Origin: a virus
IMG/VR virus record: IMGVR_UViG_3300018481_000047
Span: 1-35,950 of that record
Reading direction: 5' to 3' (one strand)
DNA: 35,950 nucleotides
Of the stretch, positions 7,610-13,589 are shown in pieces (positions within the stretch are counted from its first letter, which is position 1; the number at the start of each line of letters is the position of its first letter). A program made the translations under genes and the position numbers. The notes beneath the pieces are model-generated. The model was given only the letters and a program-made list of their open reading frames with translations, was not told the origin of the DNA and ran no database searches.

Positions 7610-7638
7610 GTCATAGGCCAACGGTTAACCATCGTCAA
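7610..7638 (-). promoter_or_regulatory. Sigma70-type promoter for the 7568-to-5775 genes
   Basis: On the minus strand, TTGACG (7638-7633) and TATGAC (7615-7610) are separated by 17 bases. The spacer holds the perfect palindrome GGTTAACC and the string CCGTTGG. The string resembles part of the shared element upstream of two other early genes, so an operator within the promoter is plausible. Transcription would start about 35 bases before ATG 7568. Confidence 0.6.
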
Positions 7639-7645
7639 CACGCGG

Positions 7646-7927
7646 TCAGGCAGCCTCTCCCCTCGCGAGGAGGTGCAGCTGGGTGGCGATGTAGCGGTAG
7701 AGGGTAACCCCCTGCTTTCGGGCCTGCTTGCCGAGCTCGGCGAGGTCATCGAGCCTCACCCGGGTGGCGATGAGCTGGGTCTGCATCCTGGGGAGCACCT
7801 CGCCGGGGTCTCTCAGGGACTTGAGCGAGGAGCCCCGCCGGAGCTGGTGGTAGTGCGGCTCGCAGAGCCCCAGCGCCCTCGCCTCTCGAGCACAACCCCT
7901 GAACTTGCACGCTGTCGCCTTTGCCAT
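7646..7927 (-). CDS. Zinc-knuckle plus ribbon-helix-helix protein, candidate regulator (93 aa)
   Basis: Residues 7-25 hold a C-x4-C-x9-C-x2-H site (Cys7, Cys12, Cys22, His25), the type found beside phage HNH and recombination proteins. Residues 54-88 read as a ribbon-helix-helix: strand (ATRVRLD), helix (DLAELGKQARKQG), helix (TLYRYIATQLHLLA). Such proteins bind DNA as dimers and often repress their own operon. ATG 7927 has GGAGG upstream. A 16-bp element shared with the recT leader lies 10 bases upstream. This is the most regulator-like protein in the early region, but its target is not known. Confidence 0.6.
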   Translation of the reverse strand: MAKATACKFRGCAREARALGLCEPHYHQLRRGSSLKSLRDPGEVLPRMQTQLIATRVRLDDLAELGKQARKQGVTLYRYIATQLHLLARGEAA

Positions 7928-7936
7928 GGTGGCCTC

Positions 7937-7952
7937 CGTATACCAACGGCCA
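7937..7952 (-). promoter_or_regulatory. Shared early element, copy 1
   Basis: The minus-strand sequence TGGCCGTTGGTATACG matches 15 of 16 bases with 11210-11225 upstream of recT. It contains GTATAC and a possible -10 (TATACG). Here the -10 would place transcription almost at the ATG, so a protein-binding site is as likely as a core promoter. Confidence 0.5.
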
Positions 7953-7954
7953 GT

Positions 7955-9172
7955 TTACTCGGGGGCGGCTTCGCCCGCCTCCCCTTCGGTCTCCGCGGGG
8001 ATGGCCCAAGGGGAGGGCTTGTGCCGGGTGACCGTCTGGACCTTCTTGACCTCCAGCGCCCTCGCCTGCTCCAGCCGATCGAGAATCCGCCGCACCTCCG
8101 TCGAGACGGCCGGGCGCTCCCCCTTGGGCATGTCCCGCACCCGTTTCATCACCAGGCGCTTTAGGTCCGCCTGGGAGAGCCTCTCCTCCGCGACGATGGC
8201 CGCTCTCACCTCCGGCCCCAGCTCCGCCTCGAGGATGTTCCGGGCCTTCGGGACGTCGATGGACTTCCGGGCGGTGACCTTCACCCCGTACACCCAGCCA
8301 TTAGGCAGGGGGACCGGGTGGGCCACCGCGTACTCCTCGAGGGCCGCCCTCACCTTCCTGGTCGCCTCCTCGAGGAGCTCCAGGTTGGAGAGGGCCATGG
8401 CTGCGCTCTCCTCGTCAATCATGGGGCTCGCGGCGTGAAAGCCCATGGTCACCAGCGCCCGCTTTGCCGGGCAGAAGGGGAAGGCCGGACAGAAGGTGCA
8501 CCAGCGGCCCTGACGGGTCGGGAGCCGGGTGGGCTCGGAGTGGCTGGCCATGTGCCCGTAGCGGGTGCGGAGCTCGGTGAGGGCGTCCTCCACCACGTCC
8601 AGGTCGATGTCGCCGAGCTCCGCGCTGTCGAAGTACGGCTCCAGCGCCCCGGGCCGGATGATGCCGACCACCGCCTTCCGCTTGCCGTAGAGGGTCGCGG
8701 CCAGGAGGGCGTAACCCCTTAGTTGCCAGTTTTCCCGCACCGGCCCCAGGTCGCGAAAGCCGCTCTTGTAGTCGATGACAATCACCGCGTCGCTCGTGGT
8801 GCCCAGCACGTCGAGCGTGCCCACGAGCTCGCCGGGGCGCTTGAGGCGGTAGGCCTCGTCGCGGGAGATGCCTCGCCCGAGCTCGCGCGCCGTCATCCGG
8901 TCGAGGTCGAGGGCGATGGCAACCTCGTAGGCGAACCCGTCCGCGTTCAAGGTCTGCATCGCGTCCACGTCGATGGATTCGAGCGCCTCCTGGTGCTCCT
9001 TCGGCGCCGCGGCCAGCGCGGCCTCCCGCCCCATCGTCGGGACGCGCTGGAGGAAGGCATGCACCACGTGGCCGTAGGAGGCCCACGCGCCCTGGGTCGG
9101 CGACTGCTGGAGGACGAGCGAGGCGGTGCACTCGATCGCCCGCTCCAGACCAGACATGGAGATTTCAAGCAT
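7955..9172 (-). CDS. RecB/Cas4-like PD-(D/E)XK exonuclease (405 aa)
   Basis: Motifs in order: Cys15, GHVVHAF with His38, Glu83, VGTLDVLG with Asp121, AVIVIDYKSG with Asp134 and Lys136, and QLRGYALLA (Gln150, Tyr154). These are the His, D, DxK and QxxxY motifs of RecB-family nucleases. WCTFCPAFPFCPA adds Cys225, Cys228 and Cys234, which with Cys15 could hold a 4Fe-4S cluster as in Cas4 and AddB. The C-terminal 165 residues are helical and of unknown role; phage DUF2800-like proteins have a similar plan. It likely resects DNA ends for the RecT-like annealase at the operon start, like lambda Exo with Beta. ATG 9172 has AAGGGG upstream and overlaps the preceding gene by 8 bases. Confidence 0.8.
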   Translation of the reverse strand: MLEISMSGLERAIECTASLVLQQSPTQGAWASYGHVVHAFLQRVPTMGREAALAAAPKEHQEALESIDVDAMQTLNADGFAYEVAIALDLDRMTARELGRGISRDEAYRLKRPGELVGTLDVLGTTSDAVIVIDYKSGFRDLGPVRENWQLRGYALLAATLYGKRKAVVGIIRPGALEPYFDSAELGDIDLDVVEDALTELRTRYGHMASHSEPTRLPTRQGRWCTFCPAFPFCPAKRALVTMGFHAASPMIDEESAAMALSNLELLEEATRKVRAALEEYAVAHPVPLPNGWVYGVKVTARKSIDVPKARNILEAELGPEVRAAIVAEERLSQADLKRLVMKRVRDMPKGERPAVSTEVRRILDRLEQARALEVKKVQTVTRHKPSPWAIPAETEGEAGEAAPE

Positions 9173-9407
9173 CGCCGAACCCCTTACTCGTCTCGCGGTT
9201 CGCCCACGCGCCGATCGCGTCGTACACGGCATGGAGCATTGCCGGCGGGGACTCCGCCATCCCCACCAGGTGGCACGTCTTCGCAAGACCTGCCACGAAG
9301 GTCATCTTCAGGCACAGGCGCATCGACTCGGACTCGAAGCCGGGCGGCAACTCTTTGGTGGAGACGAACTCCCGCCACAGCTCTTCGACGTCGACCTTGG
9401 GCGTCAT
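9165..9407 (-). CDS. Small hypothetical protein (80 aa)
   Basis: ATG 9407 overlaps the upstream stop (ATGA). The protein starts MTPKVDVEELWREFVSTKEL and is mostly helical, with MRLCLKMTFVAGL and PPAMLHAVYDAIGAW suggesting a small helical bundle. No known motif is recognised. It overlaps the exonuclease gene by 8 bases and may be translationally coupled to it, so an accessory role in recombination is possible but unproven. Confidence 0.65.
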   Translation of the reverse strand: MTPKVDVEELWREFVSTKELPPGFESESMRLCLKMTFVAGLAKTCHLVGMAESPPAMLHAVYDAIGAWANRETSKGFGDA

Positions 9408-9610
9408 TGCGGATGAATCCCCTGACAGCCGAGCTCGCTGGGCTCGGCGCGGATGTAGATGCCTGAGACGGTGACCCGCTGACAGGCACAACAGACCTCC
9501 AGCGGGCCGGCCTCGGAGCCGGCATCCAAGCGGACCCTCACCGCCACACGGTTCGGCTCCCGCGCGTCCCAGCACTCGGCACAGAGGGCGTGTCGCCAGC
9601 GACTGCTCAC
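9404..9610 (-). CDS. Small zinc-finger protein, CCACQ...SGIYIR family (68 aa)
   Basis: The GTG start at 9610 overlaps the preceding stop. CAECWDAREP early and EVCCACQRVTVSGIYIR later provide two cysteine pairs for one zinc ion. The pattern C-x2-CW...CC-x2-C...SGIY-x-R is a small family common in actinobacterial and other high-GC phages, with no assigned function. It could bind nucleic acid or mediate protein contacts. Confidence 0.7.
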   Translation of the reverse strand: MSSRWRHALCAECWDAREPNRVAVRVRLDAGSEAGPLEVCCACQRVTVSGIYIRAEPSELGCQGIHPQ

Positions 9611-9783
9611 AGCCCCTCCCTCGCCCGCATCACCGCGATGAGCGCGTCGTCCACCTCGATGGCAAGGCGTGAGAGCGCATCCTGAACGCCCTTCCGCTCG
9701 GTGGAGGACGCCCACCGCTGAAGCGCCTGGCGAAACTGGGCGAGCATCCGTGAGCCCTTCTCGTCGATCTCCTCGGGCTTCAT
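9607..9783 (-). CDS. Small helical protein (58 aa)
   Basis: ATG 9783 overlaps the preceding stop and has GGAAGG close upstream. The protein (MKPEEIDEKGSRMLAQFRQA to the end) is entirely helical and charged, with heptad-like spacing. No family is recognised. Its placement between two 4-base overlaps and its codon use support it as real. It could be an inhibitor or adaptor, as many early phage microproteins are. Confidence 0.6.
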   Translation of the reverse strand: MKPEEIDEKGSRMLAQFRQALQRWASSTERKGVQDALSRLAIEVDDALIAVMRAREGL

Positions 9784-9995
9784 TCCTTCCCTTTCTTCGA
9801 GAACTCGGAGGCCTTCGGGCAACTGCTGAAGTGAGAGACGTAGGAGGACGCGGCGCGGATGGCCACCGGGTTCCCGTCCGCGTCGTCGCGGAGAATCCAG
9901 CACGGGGCCCGCTTGTCGAGCACCTGTGTCTTCCCCTCCATGTCCTTCGCGAAGATGAGGGGGATGCCACAGGCCTTACAGGGACGTTCGGTCAT
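9780..9995 (-). CDS. Small Cys-containing protein (71 aa)
   Basis: ATG 9995 overlaps the upstream stop. It begins MTERPCKACGIPLIF with a CxxC pair, then KRAPCWILRD and HFSSCPKA, giving four cysteines plus a His for one zinc site. The pattern (CxxCG-x-P-I/L-x-F...LD...HFxxCP) is seen in many phage proteins that pair a zinc ribbon with a beta-hairpin; function is unknown. It is fourth in the recT-led operon by position. Confidence 0.65.
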   Translation of the reverse strand: MTERPCKACGIPLIFAKDMEGKTQVLDKRAPCWILRDDADGNPVAIRAASSYVSHFSSCPKASEFSKKGKE

Positions 9996-10228
9996 TCGGC
10001 CTCCCGCTCGCGCGCGAGCTCGCCCAGCAATCGCTTCGCCTCTTCCGGCCCGAGGGCATCGCGGACCATCTCGTCTGCCTCCTCGATGGTGCAAGCGTCG
10101 GCGAGAATCCTCACCAGCGCGCGGCGCCACCGCAGCTGATCAACCAGTCCGTCAGCTATGACCTCCAAAGCATCGGCGGCCCGTTCCGCGGCAAGGGTGG
10201 CGCGGTCAACGTCGCGGTCCTCGCTCAC
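9992..10228 (-). CDS. Small helical hypothetical protein (78 aa)
   Basis: The GTG start at 10228 overlaps the recT stop (GTGA), so translation is probably coupled to recT. The protein is helical and charged (DRATLAAERAADALEVIADG, later EEADEMVRDALGPEEAKRLL). No motif is recognised. Its coupling to the annealase gene suggests a recombination or early-takeover role, which is inference only. Confidence 0.6.
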   Translation of the reverse strand: MSEDRDVDRATLAAERAADALEVIADGLVDQLRWRRALVRILADACTIEEADEMVRDALGPEEAKRLLGELAREREAE

Positions 10229-11178
10229 GCCCCAGCCTTCTTGTTGGCGATGATGGCCTTGCAGTCCGCGTACGCCTTCGAGATGCGCTCCTGGATGTCC
10301 TGCGGAAAGGCACCGACCTCCTTCGCCAGCGCCTTCACGCCCTTCTCATCGTTGGCGTTCGCCGCGGCGAACATCTTGCCAATGAGCGCCTGTGCCGCGC
10401 TGTCGGGGTCGCCTCCGCTGGCCTTCGGCTTCTCCTCGGCTGGAGCCGATGGCTGCGCTGGGCTCGCCTCCACCACCTCCCCGGTCTCCGCGTTGAAGTC
10501 GCTCGGGGGCTCGGGGGCCCGCGAGGCCTCCATCTCCTCGAGCACGTTCGACCGCTCCGCGCGCCGCATGGGGCCCATGTCCTTCTCTTTGACCTCCTCC
10601 CACTCGTCGGTGGTGCCCACCGCAAGGACGATGTCGCTGTAGACGTAGTCAATCAGCGCGGAGGCCGCGCGCCAGCGGAGCATGTTCGCCCGGTAGGCGC
10701 TCCAGGTGGACTTGCCGGTCAGCCCCGCCTTCTCCGCGTCCTTGAACGTGAATGTCGCCTTCTGCGGCCCCTCCGTCCCCACCCGCTCCGTCTCGAAGGT
10801 GGCTGACTCGTTGTCGGAGTGCGTGCAGCGGAAGTATTTGCAGACGTCCCGCCGCGCCTGGACGAGGGCGATTTTCAGCTGGGCCGAGACGTAGGGCTTC
10901 CCCTGGATGACGTTGACGCCCCGGATGGCAGCCAGGGGGCTGAGACCGAGCTCGCGACCCAGGAGCATGACGATGAGCACATCGTTGGGCTTCTTCTTCA
11001 GCGCGTCGGGGATGATGGCCGCGTCGCTGAACATCTTCGCCATCCGCCAGGCCTCCTCGAGGTCGGTGGGCTCGAACCCCAGCGGGGGCTTCCCCGCCTT
11101 CGCCATCGCTCCCCCCATCTCCATCGTGGCCAGCTGCGCTCCGTTGCTGGTCGTCTTCTGCGTCGTCGGGTCCGCCAT
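10225..11178 (-). CDS. RecT-like single-strand annealing protein (317 aa)
   Basis: The sequence follows the phage RecT-type pattern. AWRMAKMFSDAAIIPDAL and DVLIVMLLGRELGLSPLAAI lead into VIQGKPYVSAQLKIALVQAR, then KATFTFKDAEKAGLTGKSTW, MLRWRAASALIDYVYSDIV and a Pro/Glu/Ala-rich C-terminus. The AEKAGLTGK...RA.S.L motif is characteristic. These proteins coat and anneal single strands during recombination and concatemer formation. ATG 11178 is preceded by AAGGAGAAG. It is the first gene of the early operon, with the partner exonuclease six genes downstream. An upstream in-frame extension to 11415 lacks gene-like codons and is rejected. Confidence 0.8.
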   Translation of the reverse strand: MADPTTQKTTSNGAQLATMEMGGAMAKAGKPPLGFEPTDLEEAWRMAKMFSDAAIIPDALKKKPNDVLIVMLLGRELGLSPLAAIRGVNVIQGKPYVSAQLKIALVQARRDVCKYFRCTHSDNESATFETERVGTEGPQKATFTFKDAEKAGLTGKSTWSAYRANMLRWRAASALIDYVYSDIVLAVGTTDEWEEVKEKDMGPMRRAERSNVLEEMEASRAPEPPSDFNAETGEVVEASPAQPSAPAEEKPKASGGDPDSAAQALIGKMFAAANANDEKGVKALAKEVGAFPQDIQERISKAYADCKAIIANKKAGA

Positions 11179-11209
11179 CTGCTTCTCCTTGGGTGGTCGT
11201 ACGTGGGCG

Positions 11210-11225
11210 CGTATACCATCGGCCA
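11210..11225 (-). promoter_or_regulatory. Shared early element, copy 2 (recT leader)
   Basis: The minus-strand sequence TGGCCGATGGTATACG differs by one base from 7937-7952. TATACG could serve as a -10, giving a leader of about 25 bases with the Shine-Dalgarno AAGGAGAAG. The -35 position has no consensus, so an activator or operator function of the TGGCCGWTGG part is likely. Confidence 0.5.
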
Positions 11226-11482
11226 CTGACATCAGGCCCGAGGAATCGCCCGGTCTGGTAGACTTCTCCCCAAGTTCTCCCTCGTAAGTCCCTGTGACCA
11301 AACGAAAGACAACCACCCACGCGCCCCCGTGGTGCTTCTCCGGCCCCGTCCGAGACGCGGAGCTAGGTGGGGCGTGGTGGTGCCGTGTGGGGAGAGAGTT
11401 TTTCGATGCGCTCATGCCTCCCCGCAGGCGTAGGGTTGCGGACGCTTCGTGTCAGACCCCGGATCTAAGTGGGCAAACAAAG

Positions 11483-11512
11483 AGCGGTCACCGGGGGCTA
11501 ACCGGTGCCGCT
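11483..11512. promoter_or_regulatory. Imperfect hairpin/dyad in the divergent region
   Basis: AGCGGTCACCGG (11483-11494) pairs with CCGGTGCCGCT (11502-11512) with one bulged T and a 7-base loop. There is no T-run, so it is not a standard terminator. An operator or leader-RNA structure is possible. Confidence 0.4.
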
Positions 11513-11532
11513 CCGACAACCCGCAGCATCGA

Positions 11533-11554
11533 TTCAAAGGGGAAGACCTTTGAA
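11533..11554. promoter_or_regulatory. Perfect 8-bp inverted repeat, operator-like
   Basis: TTCAAAGG (11533-11540) and CCTTTGAA (11547-11554) flank a 6-base spacer, giving a 22-bp dyad. It is AT-richer than its surroundings and lies 80 bases before the initiator start. The size fits a dimeric repressor site. Confidence 0.45.
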
Positions 11555-11635
11555 GAGCCGCGTTTCGACGCACCATCTAGCAACGCCCTCCGACATCCGC
11601 CAAGCCCGCATCTCGACTGTGACGCGGGGGCAACA

Positions 11636-12661
11636 GTGAGCGGGGGGTTGTGGCTCCAGGTTGACGTTGATTTCTCGGATGACCCCCGCGTCATCGACGC
11701 GGCCGCGGAGCTGGGCGTCGACCCCGACTATTTGGCTGGGAAGATGCTCCGGGTCTGGGGCTTCACCCTGAAGCACGCGCCCAGCGGGGTCATCGAGAGC
11801 CGGAGCCCGGCGGAGATCGTCGAGATGGCCGCCCGCTGGCCCACCGAAAGGCGCGGCGAACTGGTGGCCGCCCTGCATGCCGTTGGGCTTATTCACGTGG
11901 CCAAAACGCGCGCAGAGATGCGCGGATGGGTCGAGCGCTACGGTCGCCTCGTGGTGGTCCGCGAGAAGGCCAAAACAAAGAAGCGCCGGCAAAGACTGAA
12001 GAAATCCTCAGAACGTCCCCAGGGACGTCCCCCCATGCGTCCCGGGGACGTCCCCCAAATGTCCCCGGGGGAGAGTAGAGGAGAGGAAACATATAGAGAT
12101 CCGGCGGACGGACGGACGGAGAGCCGTTCAGGACCAGCCCCAGAGCCTTCAGTCCGTCCGTCCGTCCGTCCCCCCATGGCACCCTCTGCCGAGATTGAGG
12201 GGCTCTGGGCCGCGCTTTCGGCCGCGGGCGGCGCAAAGGCCGGAAGGCGCCCGCCAGACCTCGCGGAGCTCTGGGCGCTGGTGAAGGGCTCCCCCACCAT
12301 CCCGCGAGCCGTAGCGGCCTACGTGCGGGCCCTGAAGCAGACCGGGGAAGGAAGCCTGCGCAACAAGTCCGTCGACAACTTCCTCCGCACCGCGGCGTGG
12401 CGCATCGAAGCGGAGCCCGAGTTCATGCCGGAACCAGACCCGGAACCGCTCCCGGCCTGTGAGCTGTGCGACGAGATTGCCTCCGGCTTCGGCCCTGGCT
12501 ACTGGGTCCGATTCGACTCCTACGGGCACCGCCTGTGTAAGCGCTGCTTCGACGCGAAGCCCGCCAGCGTCGAGACCGTCGATGCGATGTCTGTCTGGGT
12601 GGCGTCGCGCCGACGCGAGCTCAGCACCCCAATTCTCCCAGCCCTCGAGGTGGTCCGATGA
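11636..12661 (+). CDS. Putative replication initiator with internal origin-like repeats (341 aa)
   Basis: GTG 11636 is chosen because the preceding 114 codons of the open frame look random, while GLWLQVDVDFSDDPRVIDAA starts a recognisable phage replication-protein N-terminus. Residues 5-100 read as a winged-helix-type domain, with LAGKMLRVWGFTLKHAPSG and LVAALHAVGLIHVAK. A basic stretch (EKAKTKKRRQRLKK) follows, then a Pro/Arg/Gly linker (about residues 124-180) encoded by the repeat array. The C-terminal domain ends with CELCDEIASGF...RLCKRCFD, a zinc ribbon. The layout resembles lambda O, whose gene also contains the origin. It is the first gene of the plus-strand replication operon and overlaps the next start (ATGA). 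Helicase or helicase-loader genes are not recognised nearby, so host helicase recruitment is inferred. Confidence 0.6.
   Translation: MSGGLWLQVDVDFSDDPRVIDAAAELGVDPDYLAGKMLRVWGFTLKHAPSGVIESRSPAEIVEMAARWPTERRGELVAALHAVGLIHVAKTRAEMRGWVERYGRLVVVREKAKTKKRRQRLKKSSERPQGRPPMRPGDVPQMSPGESRGEETYRDPADGRTESRSGPAPEPSVRPSVRPPMAPSAEIEGLWAALSAAGGAKAGRRPPDLAELWALVKGSPTIPRAVAAYVRALKQTGEGSLRNKSVDNFLRTAAWRIEAEPEFMPEPDPEPLPACELCDEIASGFGPGYWVRFDSYGHRLCKRCFDAKPASVETVDAMSVWVASRRRELSTPILPALEVVR
12013..12170. other. Candidate replication origin inside the initiator gene
   Basis: GTCCC occurs in direct orientation at 12015, 12027, 12039, 12050 and 12061, a spacing of 12, 12, 11 and 11 bases. An AT-rich stretch follows (12087-12100, 11 of 14 bases A or T) in otherwise GC-rich DNA. 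Then come four GGAC units (12105-12120) and four inverted GTCC units (12153-12168). Iterons next to an AT-rich unwinding tract inside the initiator gene are the classical lambda-type origin plan. Confidence 0.55.
12105..12168. repeat. 16-bp perfect inverted repeat of a tetranucleotide
   Basis: CGGACGGACGGACGGA (12105-12120) and its exact reverse complement (12153-12168) surround a 32-base loop. The arms are (GGAC)4 and (GTCC)4 microsatellite runs encoding parts of the initiator linker (SVRPSVRPP). They can form a strong cruciform or RNA hairpin and are prone to slippage. Confidence 0.85.
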
Positions 12662-12948
12662 GCAACCCCAAGGCTGTCCTCGCCCACAAGTTCTTCTCCG
12701 ACGACTCCGGGGCGCTACGCGCCGCGTCGGCCAAGGCCAAGGAGCTCGACCCCGCGGCCTTCGCGTGCAGGCCTCGGGACGCCCCGGCCTCCGCGCGCTG
12801 TCAAATCCGGCTCAACGTCGAGCGGGTGGAGAAAGACGGCGTCCACGTGACCACCCTGCTCTGCGGCTCAGGGCGGACCTGGGCGGAGGCCCTGGAGATG
12901 TTCTGGAACTGGCACCAGGACCAGCTCAAGCCGGGGAGAGACGCTTGA
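12658..12948 (+). CDS. Hypothetical protein in the replication operon (96 aa)
   Basis: ATG 12658 overlaps the initiator stop. The protein begins MSNPKAVLAHKFFSDDSGAL and has a beta-rich middle (CQIRLNVERVEKDGVHVTTL), then GRTWAEALEMFWNWHQ. Cysteines occur singly, so no zinc site is evident. No family is recognised. Tight overlap on both sides indicates co-translation with replication genes. Confidence 0.65.
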   Translation: MSNPKAVLAHKFFSDDSGALRAASAKAKELDPAAFACRPRDAPASARCQIRLNVERVEKDGVHVTTLLCGSGRTWAEALEMFWNWHQDQLKPGRDA

Positions 12949-13172
12949 GCCTCGAGGAGGCGATCGCCAAGCTCCGCGAGGTGAACCCGGGCGTCGAGCT
13001 CGTGGCCCACCTGGCCCCGGACGTGGTCCTCCCCGAGCTCGCCCGCCTGGGGGTTCTCGAATTCCGCGGTGACCCCGATGTCCCGCCGGGCGAGGCGCTC
13101 ATCCTCACCCGCCCGGAGTCGGAGCGGCGGAAGACCGAGATGCGGGTGAACGCCACGCGGGGGCTCGCGTGA
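12945..13172 (+). CDS. Hypothetical protein with TTG start (75 aa)
   Basis: The TTG at 12945 overlaps the previous TGA and is preceded by GGGGAGAG, which decides the start; the frame is open further upstream but with poor codon use. It reads LEEAIAKLREVNPGVELVAH, then DVVLPELARLGVLEF and a basic end (SERRKTEMRVNATRGLA). No motif is recognised. The stop overlaps the next GTG. Confidence 0.6.
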   Translation: MSLEEAIAKLREVNPGVELVAHLAPDVVLPELARLGVLEFRGDPDVPPGEALILTRPESERRKTEMRVNATRGLA

Positions 13173-13363
13173 GCGCGAAGACGCTGGCCTCGGAAGCCCA
13201 GCGGGCGCTGGAGGCGATGGCGCTGGAGGCGCTCGCCCCGCCCGCGAAGCCCCCGCGCTGCTACGTCTGCGACAAGCCCCAGGGCGTCTCGCCGGGGGTG
13301 CTCGTCTGCGCCTCCTGCGCGCTCCAGATTTGTCGGACCCACCGGATAGGGGACAGGGCGTGA
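13169..13363 (+). CDS. Small zinc-finger protein (64 aa)
   Basis: The GTG start overlaps the preceding stop. After a helical N-terminus (EAQRALEAMALEALAPP) come CYVCDKPQG, VCASCALQICRTH: Cys pairs plus C-x-x-H, enough for one or two zinc ions in a B-box-like order. No function is known. It is one of several tiny zinc proteins in this operon. Confidence 0.65.
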   Translation: MSAKTLASEAQRALEAMALEALAPPAKPPRCYVCDKPQGVSPGVLVCASCALQICRTHRIGDRA

Positions 13364-13452
13364 GCAAGCCAGACGAGCCGAAGCCCGAGCCACCGCCAGA
13401 CGACAAGCGAGGCTGGCACGCCGACCCGTGGCTCACGCGGGAACTGCCGTGA
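13360..13452 (+). CDS. Candidate 30-aa microprotein
   Basis: The GTG at 13360 overlaps the previous stop and the frame ends at 13452, overlapping the next GTG. The product (about VSKPDEPKPEPPPDDKRGWH then ADPWLTRELP) is Pro/Asp/Lys-rich and probably disordered. Its only support is the exact overlap at both ends in an operon where every gene shows it, so it may instead be a coupling leader. Confidence 0.4.
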   Translation: MSKPDEPKPEPPPDDKRGWHADPWLTRELP

Positions 13453-13589
13453 CGAGCGCCCAGGCCAGAGGCCGGGCCCGGAGAGTGACGGCGACCGCCT
13501 GCATGGGCGTGTTGTTCGGCTGGTACGGGGCGCAGGCTGGCCTGATGCTGGGGGTCTTCAAAAGCGCCAGTTCGGAGAGGGACTCTTGA
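13449..13589 (+). CDS. Small single-pass membrane protein (46 aa)
   Basis: The GTG at 13449 overlaps the previous stop. A basic N-terminus (SAQARGRARRVTATA) precedes a hydrophobic segment (CMGVLFGWYGAQAGLMLGVF) and a short polar tail (KSASSERDS). This is the plan of a small inner-membrane protein with an inside-positive N-terminus. Its role is unknown; small membrane proteins in early phage operons often act in superinfection exclusion or host takeover. The stop overlaps the TTG of the next gene. Confidence 0.55.
   Translation: MTSAQARGRARRVTATACMGVLFGWYGAQAGLMLGVFKSASSERDS

Larger units (their letters stand above)
11179..11635. other. Divergent control region between early and replication operons
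   Basis: About 457 bases separate recT (minus) from the initiator candidate (plus). No convincing gene lies here: the plus frame running through it has random-looking residues. It contains the shared 16-bp element (11210-11225) and two dyads (11483-11512, 11533-11554). Clear sigma70 -35 boxes are not seen, so activator control or a phage-specific sigma requirement is possible. Confidence 0.55.

Noticed and set aside
11294-11635. N-terminal extension of the initiator gene to 11294
   Set aside because: Residues look random, there is no ribosome site, and the recognisable domain begins at 11636.
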